A stretch of 30,962 nt of DNA from JAGNZR01 sp051648485 (GTDB lineage Bacteria > Fusobacteriota > Fusobacteriia > Fusobacteriales > Fusobacteriaceae), in contig JBOFFH010000087.1 in the NCBI GenBank assembly GCA_051648485.1, positions 1-30,962 on the forward strand, given 5' to 3'. Positions 17,173 to 24,459 of this stretch are shown here, in pieces. A program made the position numbers and the translations under genes. The notes under the pieces are model-generated. The model saw only the letters and a program-made list of their open reading frames with translations. It was not told the DNA's origin and made no database searches. The number at the start of each line of letters is the position of its first letter. Position 1 is the stretch's first letter.

Positions 17173-17187
17173 AAGTTTAGCAAGTGA

Positions 17188-17214
17188 TTAGCACTCTTCT
17201 TCAACGAGTGCTAA
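17188..17214 (+). promoter_or_regulatory. CIRCE operator (HrcA binding site)
   Basis: TTAGCACTC at 17188-17196, nine bases, then GAGTGCTAA at 17206-17214. Both arms match the CIRCE consensus without a mismatch and the spacing is exactly nine. HrcA encoded immediately downstream is the cognate repressor. The element lies in the 5' untranslated region between the promoter and the hrcA ribosome binding site. Confidence 0.98.
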
Positions 17215-17238
17215 CAAAGTTCTGAAAGGAGGCTAGTA

Positions 17239-18261
17239 ATGAATGAAAGAGAAAAATTAGTCTTAAATGCAATAATAGATTACTATCTAACTTTTGGAGA
17301 AACCATAGGCTCTAGGGCACTTGTAAAAAGGTATGGAATAGATTTTAGTTCTGCAACAATCAGAAATGTTATGGCAGATCTAGAAGATTTAGGATTTATA
17401 GCTAAAACACATGTATCATCAGGAAGAATTCCTACAGATAAAGGCTATCGTTATTATTTGGATAAAATTCTTGAAATAGAAAAACTTACTAAGTTAGAAA
17501 AAGATAATATCCAAGATATGTATCAGAAAAAAATGGGAGAATTAGATTCCGTTTTAGAAAAAACCTCAGCACTACTTTCTCAAATGACAAACTATGCAGG
17601 ATTAGTAATAGAGCCTGACCATCATAGAGAAAAAATAAGAAAGATAGAATTGGTACATATAGATGACTATATGGTTATGGCCGTAATAGTTATGGAAAAT
17701 AAAACTATTCGTACAAAAAAAATTCATGTCAGAGAAAAAATAACAAGAGACGAAGTAATAGCTTTAACGGAAGAGATAAATGAAAAATTTTCTAATGGAG
17801 ATTATTCTAAAGAAGATTTGGAAAGCCTTATGGGACAAAGTTCTGAAGATAAATTTGCAGAAGTAGAAAAAACTATAGAACAGGAAATTTATCAAGATAT
17901 TGAGGGTAAAATGTTTTTAAAAAATAGTTCGAGTATATTAGCTAGTTCAGGAGAAAGTGCTTTGGAAGTTATGCAATTTTTTAATAGTAATGAAACAGTA
18001 AAAACTCTTTTTGAAGATTTGTTAGAAACCAAAGATAAAAATTATGGAAAAGTAAATGTAATCTTTGGAGAAGAACTCAATATAAAAGGAATGGAAAATT
18101 ACAGTTTTGTATACTCTCTATATAAAGTAGGAGATGCAGAAGGAGTAATAGGAGTAATAGGACCTAAAAGAATGTCTTACTCTAAAACCATAGGATTGGT
18201 TGATTATGTTTCTAAAGAAGTTAATAAAGTTATATATAAAATCGAAAGTGAGGATGAATAG
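17239..18261 (+). CDS. hrcA: Heat-inducible transcription repressor HrcA
   Basis: HrcA binds CIRCE and represses class I heat-shock genes, with its activity tuned by the GroE chaperonin in other bacteria. The 340-residue protein is normal length. The N-terminal winged helix includes RYGIDFSSATIRNVMADLE (about residues 31-49) and the wing HVSSGRIPTDKGYRYY (58-73); the C-terminal GAF-like and dimerisation regions follow, ending with SYSKTIGLVDYVSKEV. An excellent AAAGGAGG ribosome binding site precedes the ATG. It is the first gene of the operon and directly abuts grpE. Confidence 0.97.
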   Translation: MNEREKLVLNAIIDYYLTFGETIGSRALVKRYGIDFSSATIRNVMADLEDLGFIAKTHVSSGRIPTDKGYRYYLDKILEIEKLTKLEKDNIQDMYQKKMGELDSVLEKTSALLSQMTNYAGLVIEPDHHREKIRKIELVHIDDYMVMAVIVMENKTIRTKKIHVREKITRDEVIALTEEINEKFSNGDYSKEDLESLMGQSSEDKFAEVEKTIEQEIYQDIEGKMFLKNSSSILASSGESALEVMQFFNSNETVKTLFEDLLETKDKNYGKVNVIFGEELNIKGMENYSFVYSLYKVGDAEGVIGVIGPKRMSYSKTIGLVDYVSKEVNKVIYKIESEDE

Positions 18262-18816
18262 ATGAAAGATAAAGATAAAGATATATTAGATGCAGAAGAA
18301 GTAAGAGTGGCAGAAGAACAAATATTAGAAGCTGAAACTGAAATCTCTGAAACTGAAAAACTAACAATAGAAAATGAAAAATTAAATGCAGAAATAGAAA
18401 ATTTAAAGGGTGACTATTTAAGAAAAAATGCTGAGTTTCAAAATTTCAGAAAACGTCAAGAGCGTGAATTGGAAGAACTTCGTAAATATGCAGCAGAAAA
18501 AGTTATGGTAAAAATATTAGATAGCGTAGATAATTTAGAAAGAGCTATAACAGCTTCATTAGAAACAAAAGATTTCGATTCTCTTATAAAAGGAGTAGAG
18601 ATGACACTTTCACAAATGCAAGGAATTATGCAAAGTGAAGGGGTAGAAGCAATAGACTCAGAAGGTGCAATTTATGATCCTATGGTTCACCATGCAGTTA
18701 TGGTAGAAGAAAGTGCTGACCATTTAAATGATCAAGTTATTCACGTGTTCCAAAAAGCATATAAGATGAAAGATAAGATAATCAGACCAGCAATGGTAAA
18801 AGTTTGTAAAAAATAA
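18262..18816 (+). CDS. grpE: Nucleotide exchange factor GrpE
   Basis: GrpE is the dimeric ADP/ATP exchange factor for DnaK. The 184-residue protein has an acidic, coiled-coil first half (residues 10-85, with KGDYLRKNAEFQNFRKRQER) and the C-terminal beta domain that contacts DnaK (GVEAIDSEGAIYDPMVHHAV, and IIRPAMVKV at the end). The ATG follows the hrcA stop with no gap, using GAGG at the end of hrcA, so translation is probably coupled. Confidence 0.97.
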   Translation: MKDKDKDILDAEEVRVAEEQILEAETEISETEKLTIENEKLNAEIENLKGDYLRKNAEFQNFRKRQERELEELRKYAAEKVMVKILDSVDNLERAITASLETKDFDSLIKGVEMTLSQMQGIMQSEGVEAIDSEGAIYDPMVHHAVMVEESADHLNDQVIHVFQKAYKMKDKIIRPAMVKVCKK

Positions 18817-18873
18817 TAAATTTTAAAAATTTAGATTAAGAATAAAAAAATGAAAAATTTAGGAGGAATAAAA

Positions 18874-20685
18874 ATGGCAAAAATAATCGGAATAGATTTA
18901 GGAACAACAAATTCATGTGTAGCAGTAATGGAAGGTGGAAGTTTCACAGTTATTACTAATGCAGAGGGAGCAAGAACAACTCCTTCGGTAGTAAATATAA
19001 AAGAAAATGGAGAAATAATAGTTGGAGAAATAGCTAAAAGACAAGCTATAACTAATCCAACATCTACAATACAATCTATAAAAACTAAGATGGGTTCTGA
19101 CTATAAAGTAAATTTATACGGAAAAGCTTATACTCCACAAGAGATATCAGCAATGATACTTAAAAAACTTAAAAAAGATGCTGAAGCATACTTAGGAGAA
19201 AATGTAACAGAAGCAGTAATTACGGTTCCAGCTTACTTTACAGATGCTCAAAGACAAGCTACTAAAGATGCAGGAGAAATTGCAGGACTTAAAGTTATGA
19301 GAATAATTAACGAACCTACAGCTTCAGCTTTATCTTATGGTCTTGAAAAGCAAAAAGAAGAAAAAGTATTAGTATTCGATTTAGGTGGAGGAACATTTGA
19401 CGTTTCAGTTTTAGAAATAGCTGACGGAGTTGTAGAAGTTATTTCTACAAATGGAAACAATCACTTAGGAGGAGATAATTTTGATGATGTAGTAATTCAT
19501 TGGTTAGCTTCTGAGTTTAAAAAAGAAACAGGAATTGATTTATTAAATGATAAAATGGCTTTCCAAAGACTTAAAGATGCAGCAGAAAAAGCTAAGAAAG
19601 AGCTTTCTACAATGATGGAAACTCCAATTTCATTACCATTTATCACAATGGATGCAACAGGACCTAAACATTTAGAAATGAAACTTACAAGAGCTAAGTT
19701 CAACGACTTAACTAGAAGCTTAGTTGAAGCAACTCAAGTACCAACTAAAACTGCTCTTCAAGATGCAAAATTATCTCCTTCTGATATAGATGAGATACTA
19801 TTAGTTGGAGGTTCTACAAGAATACCAGCAGTTCAAGAATGGGTAGAGGCTTATTTTGGTAAAAAGCCAAACAAAGGAATAAATCCAGATGAGGTTGTAG
19901 CAGCAGGAGCAGCTATCCAAGGTGGAGTTTTAATGGGAGATGTTAAAGATGTACTGTTACTAGATGTAACTCCTCTATCTTTAGGAATCGAAACTTTAGG
20001 AGGAGTATCTACTAAAATAATAGATAAGAACACTACTATTCCAGTTAAAAAATCTCAAGTATTCTCTACAGCTGTAGACAATCAACCAGCAGTTACAATC
20101 AATGTAATTCAAGGAGAGAGAGCAAAAGCAATGGATAACCATAAATTAGGAGAATTCAATCTAGATGGAATACCAGCAGCACCAAGAGGAATCCCTCAAA
20201 TCGAAGTAACTTTTGATATAGATGCTAACGGAATAGTTCATGTTTCTGCTAAAGATTTAGGAACAGGAAAAGAAAATAAAGTAACTATCTCTGGTTCAAG
20301 TAACTTATCTTCTGAAGATATTGAAAGAATGAAAAAAGATGCTGAATCTCATGAAGCTGAAGATAAGAAATTTAAAGAGTTAGTAGAAACTAGAAATAAA
20401 GCAGATATGTTAATTTCTTCTACTGAGAAAACTTTAAAAGAGCATGAAGCTAAAACAACTCCAGAAGAAAAAGCAGCAATAGAGACAGCTTTAGAAGAGT
20501 TAAAAGCTATTAAAGATTCAGAAGATAAAGCAGCAATTGATGCCGCGATTGAAAAACTTTCAACAGTAGCTCATAAATTAGCTGAAGAAATATATAAAGA
20601 AGCACAAGCTGGAGCAGCAGGAACTGAAGCTGGACAAAATAAAAAAGCTGAAGATGACGTTGCAGAAGCAGAAATAGTAGACTAA
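18874..20685 (+). CDS. dnaK: Chaperone protein DnaK (Hsp70)
   Basis: DnaK is the ATP-driven Hsp70 chaperone. The start is placed at ATG 18874, giving 603 residues, because AGGAGG lies ten bases upstream and the protein then opens with the family-typical MAKIIGIDLGTTNSC. An in-frame ATG at 18850 has no ribosome binding site. The nucleotide-binding domain carries PAYFTDAQRQATKDAG, the phosphate loop DLGGGTFDVS, and VGGSTRIP; the linker LLLDVTPLSLG leads to the substrate domain and lid. Compared with the proteobacterial form it lacks about 20 residues between KTKMG and YTPQEISA, as in Firmicutes DnaK. The end is AEIVD, without an EEVD tail. Confidence 0.97.
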   Translation: MAKIIGIDLGTTNSCVAVMEGGSFTVITNAEGARTTPSVVNIKENGEIIVGEIAKRQAITNPTSTIQSIKTKMGSDYKVNLYGKAYTPQEISAMILKKLKKDAEAYLGENVTEAVITVPAYFTDAQRQATKDAGEIAGLKVMRIINEPTASALSYGLEKQKEEKVLVFDLGGGTFDVSVLEIADGVVEVISTNGNNHLGGDNFDDVVIHWLASEFKKETGIDLLNDKMAFQRLKDAAEKAKKELSTMMETPISLPFITMDATGPKHLEMKLTRAKFNDLTRSLVEATQVPTKTALQDAKLSPSDIDEILLVGGSTRIPAVQEWVEAYFGKKPNKGINPDEVVAAGAAIQGGVLMGDVKDVLLLDVTPLSLGIETLGGVSTKIIDKNTTIPVKKSQVFSTAVDNQPAVTINVIQGERAKAMDNHKLGEFNLDGIPAAPRGIPQIEVTFDIDANGIVHVSAKDLGTGKENKVTISGSSNLSSEDIERMKKDAESHEAEDKKFKELVETRNKADMLISSTEKTLKEHEAKTTPEEKAAIETALEELKAIKDSEDKAAIDAAIEKLSTVAHKLAEEIYKEAQAGAAGTEAGQNKKAEDDVAEAEIVD

Positions 20686-20720
20686 TTCCCGAAAATATAT
20701 TAAAATATAGTAAAAATAAA

Positions 20721-20743
20721 GGGGAATGGCTCGGCTATTCCCC
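20721..20743 (+). promoter_or_regulatory. G+C-rich hairpin between dnaK and dnaJ
   Basis: A 10-base-pair stem pairs GGGGAATGGC (20721-20730) with GCTATTCCCC (20734-20743), with one G-U pair and a three-base loop, TCG. It is strikingly G+C-rich for its surroundings. The bases after it (TAATTTAAAT) contain no T run, so it looks like a weak or partial terminator, an mRNA processing site or a 3'-end stabiliser rather than a full stop. No new promoter is seen before dnaJ. Confidence 0.75.
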
Positions 20744-20764
20744 TAATTTAAATAAGGAGAAATT

Positions 20765-21919
20765 ATGTCGAAAAGAGATTATTATGAAATACTAGGAATA
20801 AATAAAGGTGCCAGTGAAACAGAGATAAAAAAAGCTTATAGAAAAATGGCGATGAAATATCATCCAGACAAATACAGCAATGCTACAGATAGTGAAAAAA
20901 AAGAAGCAGAAATAAAGTTTAAAGAGTTGAATGAAGCTAACCAAGTGTTATCTGATACTGGAAAAAAGCAACAATATGATACGCATGGACATGCCGCATT
21001 TGAACAAGGTGGAGGAAATGGTGGCTATGGCGGCGGAGGCTTTGGTGGCTTCGGTTCAGATGATTTAGGAGATATATTTGGTTCTTTCTTTGGTGGTGGA
21101 GGTTTTGGTGGTGGAAATCGTCGTCGTGGACCTGAGCCTGGAGAAGACTTAAGCTATCAAGTAGAAATAACTTTAGAAGAAGCAGCAGCTGGAGTTGAAA
21201 AAACTATCCGTTATACAAGAGATGGCAAATGTGGAACTTGTCATGGAAGTGGTGCTAAACCAGGAACAAAAAAAAGTAAGTGTCCAAAATGTAATGGAAA
21301 AGGAAAAACAGTAAAAATTCAAAGAACTATGTTGGGTAACTTCCAATCTGAAGAAATTTGTGAAACTTGTCACGGAACAGGAGATATACCAGAACATAAG
21401 TGCGAAGCTTGTCATGGAAAAAGAGTAGTTCGTGAGAAAGTTGAAAAGAAAGTAAATATTCCAGCAGGAATAGAAAATGGTCAGAAGCTTCGTTTAACAG
21501 GATTTGGAGAAGCAAGTCATAATGGTGGAGATAATGGAGATTTATATATTTATATTAAGGTGAAATCCCATGAATTCTTTGAAAGAGATGGAAGTGATAT
21601 TTATTGCAAAGTACCAATCAGTTATACATCAGCAACTTTAGGTGGAGATATAGAAGTTCCAACATTAGAAGGAAAGAAAACTATAAAAATTCCTGAAGGA
21701 ACTCAAAATGGAAAACGTTTCAGTATGAGAGAAGAGGGAATTGTAAATCTTAGAACAAAGCGTAAAGGAACTCAAATAGTTGAGATATATGTTGAGATAC
21801 CAATAAATTTAAGTGAAAAACAAAATGAGCTTTTAAAAGCTTTTGATGAGAGTTTAAAAGATAAAAATTATAAAATGAAAAAGAGTTTTAAAGAGAGGTT
21901 AAAAAGTTTTTTTTCTTAG
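20765..21919 (+). CDS. dnaJ: Chaperone protein DnaJ (Hsp40)
   Basis: DnaJ delivers clients to DnaK and stimulates its ATPase. The 384-residue protein is a complete type I Hsp40: J domain at residues 1-75 with the H33-P34-D35 motif, a glycine/phenylalanine-rich linker at about 80-120, and a zinc domain with four CxxC modules (CGTCHGSG, CPKCNGKG, CETCHGTG, CEACHGKR), then the C-terminal peptide-binding domains. The fourth module ends in GKR rather than GxG; all eight cysteines remain. AAGGAG upstream gives the start. It closes the heat-shock operon before a strong terminator. Confidence 0.97.
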   Translation: MSKRDYYEILGINKGASETEIKKAYRKMAMKYHPDKYSNATDSEKKEAEIKFKELNEANQVLSDTGKKQQYDTHGHAAFEQGGGNGGYGGGGFGGFGSDDLGDIFGSFFGGGGFGGGNRRRGPEPGEDLSYQVEITLEEAAAGVEKTIRYTRDGKCGTCHGSGAKPGTKKSKCPKCNGKGKTVKIQRTMLGNFQSEEICETCHGTGDIPEHKCEACHGKRVVREKVEKKVNIPAGIENGQKLRLTGFGEASHNGGDNGDLYIYIKVKSHEFFERDGSDIYCKVPISYTSATLGGDIEVPTLEGKKTIKIPEGTQNGKRFSMREEGIVNLRTKRKGTQIVEIYVEIPINLSEKQNELLKAFDESLKDKNYKMKKSFKERLKSFFS

Positions 21920-21971
21920 GGAAAAAATTTTTAAAGTCTTTTTTTAAAAATAAAAAACAATAAATAAAAAT

Positions 21972-22013
21972 AAAAAAGGATTTTAGAGACGTTTGTCTTT
22001 AAAATCCTTTTTT
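21972..22013 (+). terminator. Strong intrinsic terminator after dnaJ
   Basis: A long stem pairs 21972-21990 with 21995-22013: 19 pairs with a single G-U, around the four-base loop GTTT. The arm ends in six T, and the mirrored arm begins with six A, so it could also work from the opposite strand. It separates the heat-shock operon from the efflux operon. Confidence 0.93.
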
Positions 22014-22041
22014 AGTATTCTTATTTATTGTTGATTCGAGT

Positions 22042-22073
22042 GTGTCATAAACTTGTCACGGAATACTGGTATT
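22042..22073. promoter_or_regulatory. Putative operator dyads overlapping the tolC promoter
   Basis: Two dyads are visible. GTGTCA (22042-22047), six bases, TGTCAC (22054-22059) is an inverted repeat with one mismatch pair that covers the -35 region. AATAC (22062-22066), two bases, GTATT (22069-22073) is a perfect dyad within the spacer. A regulator bound at either would control the efflux operon. No regulator gene is adjacent, so its identity is unknown. Confidence 0.45.
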
Positions 22074-22083
22074 ATGGTATAAT
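22053..22083 (+). promoter_or_regulatory. Extended -10 promoter of the tolC/RND operon
   Basis: TATAAT at 22078-22083 is a perfect -10 box, preceded by TGG (22075-22077), which fits an extended -10 element. The best -35 candidate is TTGTCA at 22053-22058, 19 bases upstream, which is far from ideal and makes the extended -10 more important. The tolC ATG lies 24 bases after the -10, so the leader is short. Confidence 0.75.
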
Positions 22084-22106
22084 AATTGAAAATACGAGGG
22101 GGGATC

Positions 22107-23390
22107 ATGAAAAATAAAAAAATTAAAATGTTGATGCTTGCAGGGACTTTACTTTTGAGTACTAACATATTTGCTCAAGTTTTAAATTTAGGAATACAAG
22201 AAGCTGTAGAAGCTTCATATAAATATGATTATTTGTTGAAAAATTCAGAATTGGATGTGAGTAATGCTAGGCTTAAAAGAAATGAAGCTTACAAAAGTTT
22301 TTTACCAGTGCTGGATTACACAGGTAGATATACAAGATATGAAAACGAAACGACTGTAAACTTGAGGAAAGAAAACGGTGTAGCTAATAATAGTTTTGAG
22401 GTAACTCAACCAATATTTAACGGTGGAATGAATAAAGCTAAATTATCTACAGCTAAATATGATTTAGAAAAAAGTCAACTTACTTACGAGCAAACAAAAT
22501 TAGATACAAAGCTAAAGACAATAGACTCATACATTGCTATTTTATTGGCCATGCAAGAACTAGAAGTTTATAAAATAACTTTAAAAAATTTAAAAGAGCA
22601 ACAGAAAAAAATAAACAGAAAATATGAATTGGATTTAGTATCTAAAACAACTGTACTACCTTTTAATACTAGAATTTTAAACGTTAAAACAAGTATAGTA
22701 GAAACAGAAAATTCACTATCTTCAGCAGAAGTGACATTGAAAAATTACATAGGAGCAGATAATAGTTATAAAATAATACCGAAACCTTTAAAAGAAAGTG
22801 ATTATAATATTGAAAATATAAATTTAGAGAAAGATATAGCTCATACTAGAGAAAATAATAGAAAAAGTAAAATAGCCCAGTTAGATACTGAGATAAAAAA
22901 AGATGAAAAAAAAATAGTGAAAGCAGATTTTTTACCAGTAGTGAATGCATTTGCCACAGAAAAATCTAGCGGTGGAAATTTGTCAAACTCAGGAGATAAC
23001 TTTAAATGGGAAGCGGGAATAAATTTCAGAGTAAATATTTTTAGTTTTGGAAGTTCGTTGGATGCTTATAAACGTAGTAAAAATAATGTAGAAAAATTTA
23101 AAAATTTAGAAGAAAAAACTAAAAATGATATAGAACTGAATGTAAGGAAAGCCTATTTAGATTTGGTGAAGTATAAAGGGGTTGTAGCTGAGCAGAAATC
23201 AGCTGTAGTTTCAGCTAGGGAAAACTACGCTTTAGAGACAAGAAGATATGATATGGAGCTTATAGACGGTATAGAGCTCATTGAACTTGAAAAAAATCTT
23301 GTAGAAGCAGAAAGGAACTATATTTTAGGAAAATATAATTATTATTTTGCATACGAATTATATAAAAGTTTAGTAGAGGGGGAATTTTAA
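22107..23390 (+). CDS. TolC-family outer membrane efflux protein
   Basis: An outer-membrane channel protein that connects with an RND pump to expel substrates from the cell. The ATG at 22107 (427 residues) follows GAGGGGGG and opens a clean signal peptide (residues 1-23, ending NIFA before Q24). An upstream in-frame TTG at 22086 would disrupt this. The mature part has the two long helical OEP repeats: LGIQEAVEASYKYDYLLKNS near the start and a second copy after about residue 220 with NIRKAYLDLV-like helices. It abuts the membrane-fusion gene without a gap. Its presence is direct evidence for an outer membrane. Confidence 0.92.
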   Translation: MKNKKIKMLMLAGTLLLSTNIFAQVLNLGIQEAVEASYKYDYLLKNSELDVSNARLKRNEAYKSFLPVLDYTGRYTRYENETTVNLRKENGVANNSFEVTQPIFNGGMNKAKLSTAKYDLEKSQLTYEQTKLDTKLKTIDSYIAILLAMQELEVYKITLKNLKEQQKKINRKYELDLVSKTTVLPFNTRILNVKTSIVETENSLSSAEVTLKNYIGADNSYKIIPKPLKESDYNIENINLEKDIAHTRENNRKSKIAQLDTEIKKDEKKIVKADFLPVVNAFATEKSSGGNLSNSGDNFKWEAGINFRVNIFSFGSSLDAYKRSKNNVEKFKNLEEKTKNDIELNVRKAYLDLVKYKGVVAEQKSAVVSARENYALETRRYDMELIDGIELIELEKNLVEAERNYILGKYNYYFAYELYKSLVEGEF

Positions 23391-24449
23391 TTGAAAAGTT
23401 TAATTTTTAGTTTAATTTTTATAGCAATAATAGGGTGTGGAAAAAAGGAACAATCAAAAAAGAGTATCGAAGTTGTAAGAAATGTAAAAGTAGAAATTTT
23501 AGAAAAAAAAGATATAACAAAAAGTAATAATTCAAGTGGAGTTGTAGAGGTAGAAAATGAAGTGTCTGAAATAACATCTACAGGAGGAACTGTAAAAAAA
23601 ATAAATTTTAAAAATGGAGATAGGGTAAAAGCTGGAGAAGTTTTGGTAGTTTTAGAAAATGTTTCTGTCCAATCAGCTTATGCTAAAGCAAAAGCTAGCT
23701 ATATTTCAAGTAAAAGTGACTATGAAACTAAAAAAATAAACTTTCGAAAAATACAGCAACTTCGTTTAGAAAAACTTATCTCTGAAGATGAGTTTTTAAC
23801 TAATAAAAATCAATTTACAAACAGTGAGTCAATGATGTATTCTGCCGAAGCTAACTTTATTTCAGCCAAAGATGATTATGAAAAATTGGTAATGAAAGCT
23901 AAAATAAGCGGAATAGTTACAGACTTAGACGTTAAAATTTATGAGAAAATTAGTAATGAAAAAGTAGTTTTTATAATAGTGGACGATAGTAAAATGTATG
24001 TAAAGACTTCAGTTTCACCAATGGAGATATTAGGAATAGAAGTTGGGAATATTGCAGAAATAAAAGTTGAAGGAACTACTAAAATTTATAATGGAAAAGT
24101 TTCTGAAATAAATCCAGTAGCAGGAAAAGAAAGCAAGAAATATCCTGTGAAAATAATTGTAGAAAATAGTGCTAATGAATTGAAAAAAGGTATGTATGCT
24201 AATATAAATTTAGAATCAGGAACTCGTAATACTTTTGTTGTAAATAAAAGTTCAATAATTTTAAGAGATCTTTTTTCATATATTTATGTAAATGAAAAAG
24301 GAGTTGCAAGAGAAATAAGAGTAGAGAGAGGTTATTCTAAAGGCAATGAATTAGAAATAATAAGTGAAGAGCTGATTCCTGGAATGGAAATAGTTGTAGA
24401 TGGCCAATACATATTAGAGAATAAAGATAAATTAAAAGTAGTAAAATAG
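23391..24449 (+). CDS. RND efflux periplasmic adaptor (membrane fusion protein), lipoprotein
   Basis: The adaptor links the inner-membrane RND pump to the TolC channel. The 352-residue protein starts with TTG directly after the tolC stop, using GAGGGGG at 23376-23382. Residues 1-16 form a lipoprotein signal with lipobox IIGC and lipidated C16. Two halves of a biotinyl-lipoyl-like domain flank a helical hairpin: GGTVKKINFKNGDRVKAGEV before it and KAKISGIVTDLDVKIYEKI after it. A beta barrel and the membrane-proximal domain follow, with YILENKDKLKVVK at the end. Translation is probably coupled to both neighbours. Confidence 0.93.
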   Translation: MKSLIFSLIFIAIIGCGKKEQSKKSIEVVRNVKVEILEKKDITKSNNSSGVVEVENEVSEITSTGGTVKKINFKNGDRVKAGEVLVVLENVSVQSAYAKAKASYISSKSDYETKKINFRKIQQLRLEKLISEDEFLTNKNQFTNSESMMYSAEANFISAKDDYEKLVMKAKISGIVTDLDVKIYEKISNEKVVFIIVDDSKMYVKTSVSPMEILGIEVGNIAEIKVEGTTKIYNGKVSEINPVAGKESKKYPVKIIVENSANELKKGMYANINLESGTRNTFVVNKSSIILRDLFSYIYVNEKGVAREIRVERGYSKGNELEIISEELIPGMEIVVDGQYILENKDKLKVVK

Positions 24450-24459
24450 GGGGATGTTT

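Noticed and set aside
18817..18832. A/T palindrome in the grpE-dnaK gap
   Set aside because: Consists only of A and T in an A/T-rich gap, has no G-C pairs and no T run, so neither a terminator nor a specific operator is supported.
22086..22106. Upstream TTG start for the TolC protein
   Set aside because: It would add seven residues before the signal peptide and lies upstream of the GAGGGGGG ribosome binding site that serves ATG 22107.
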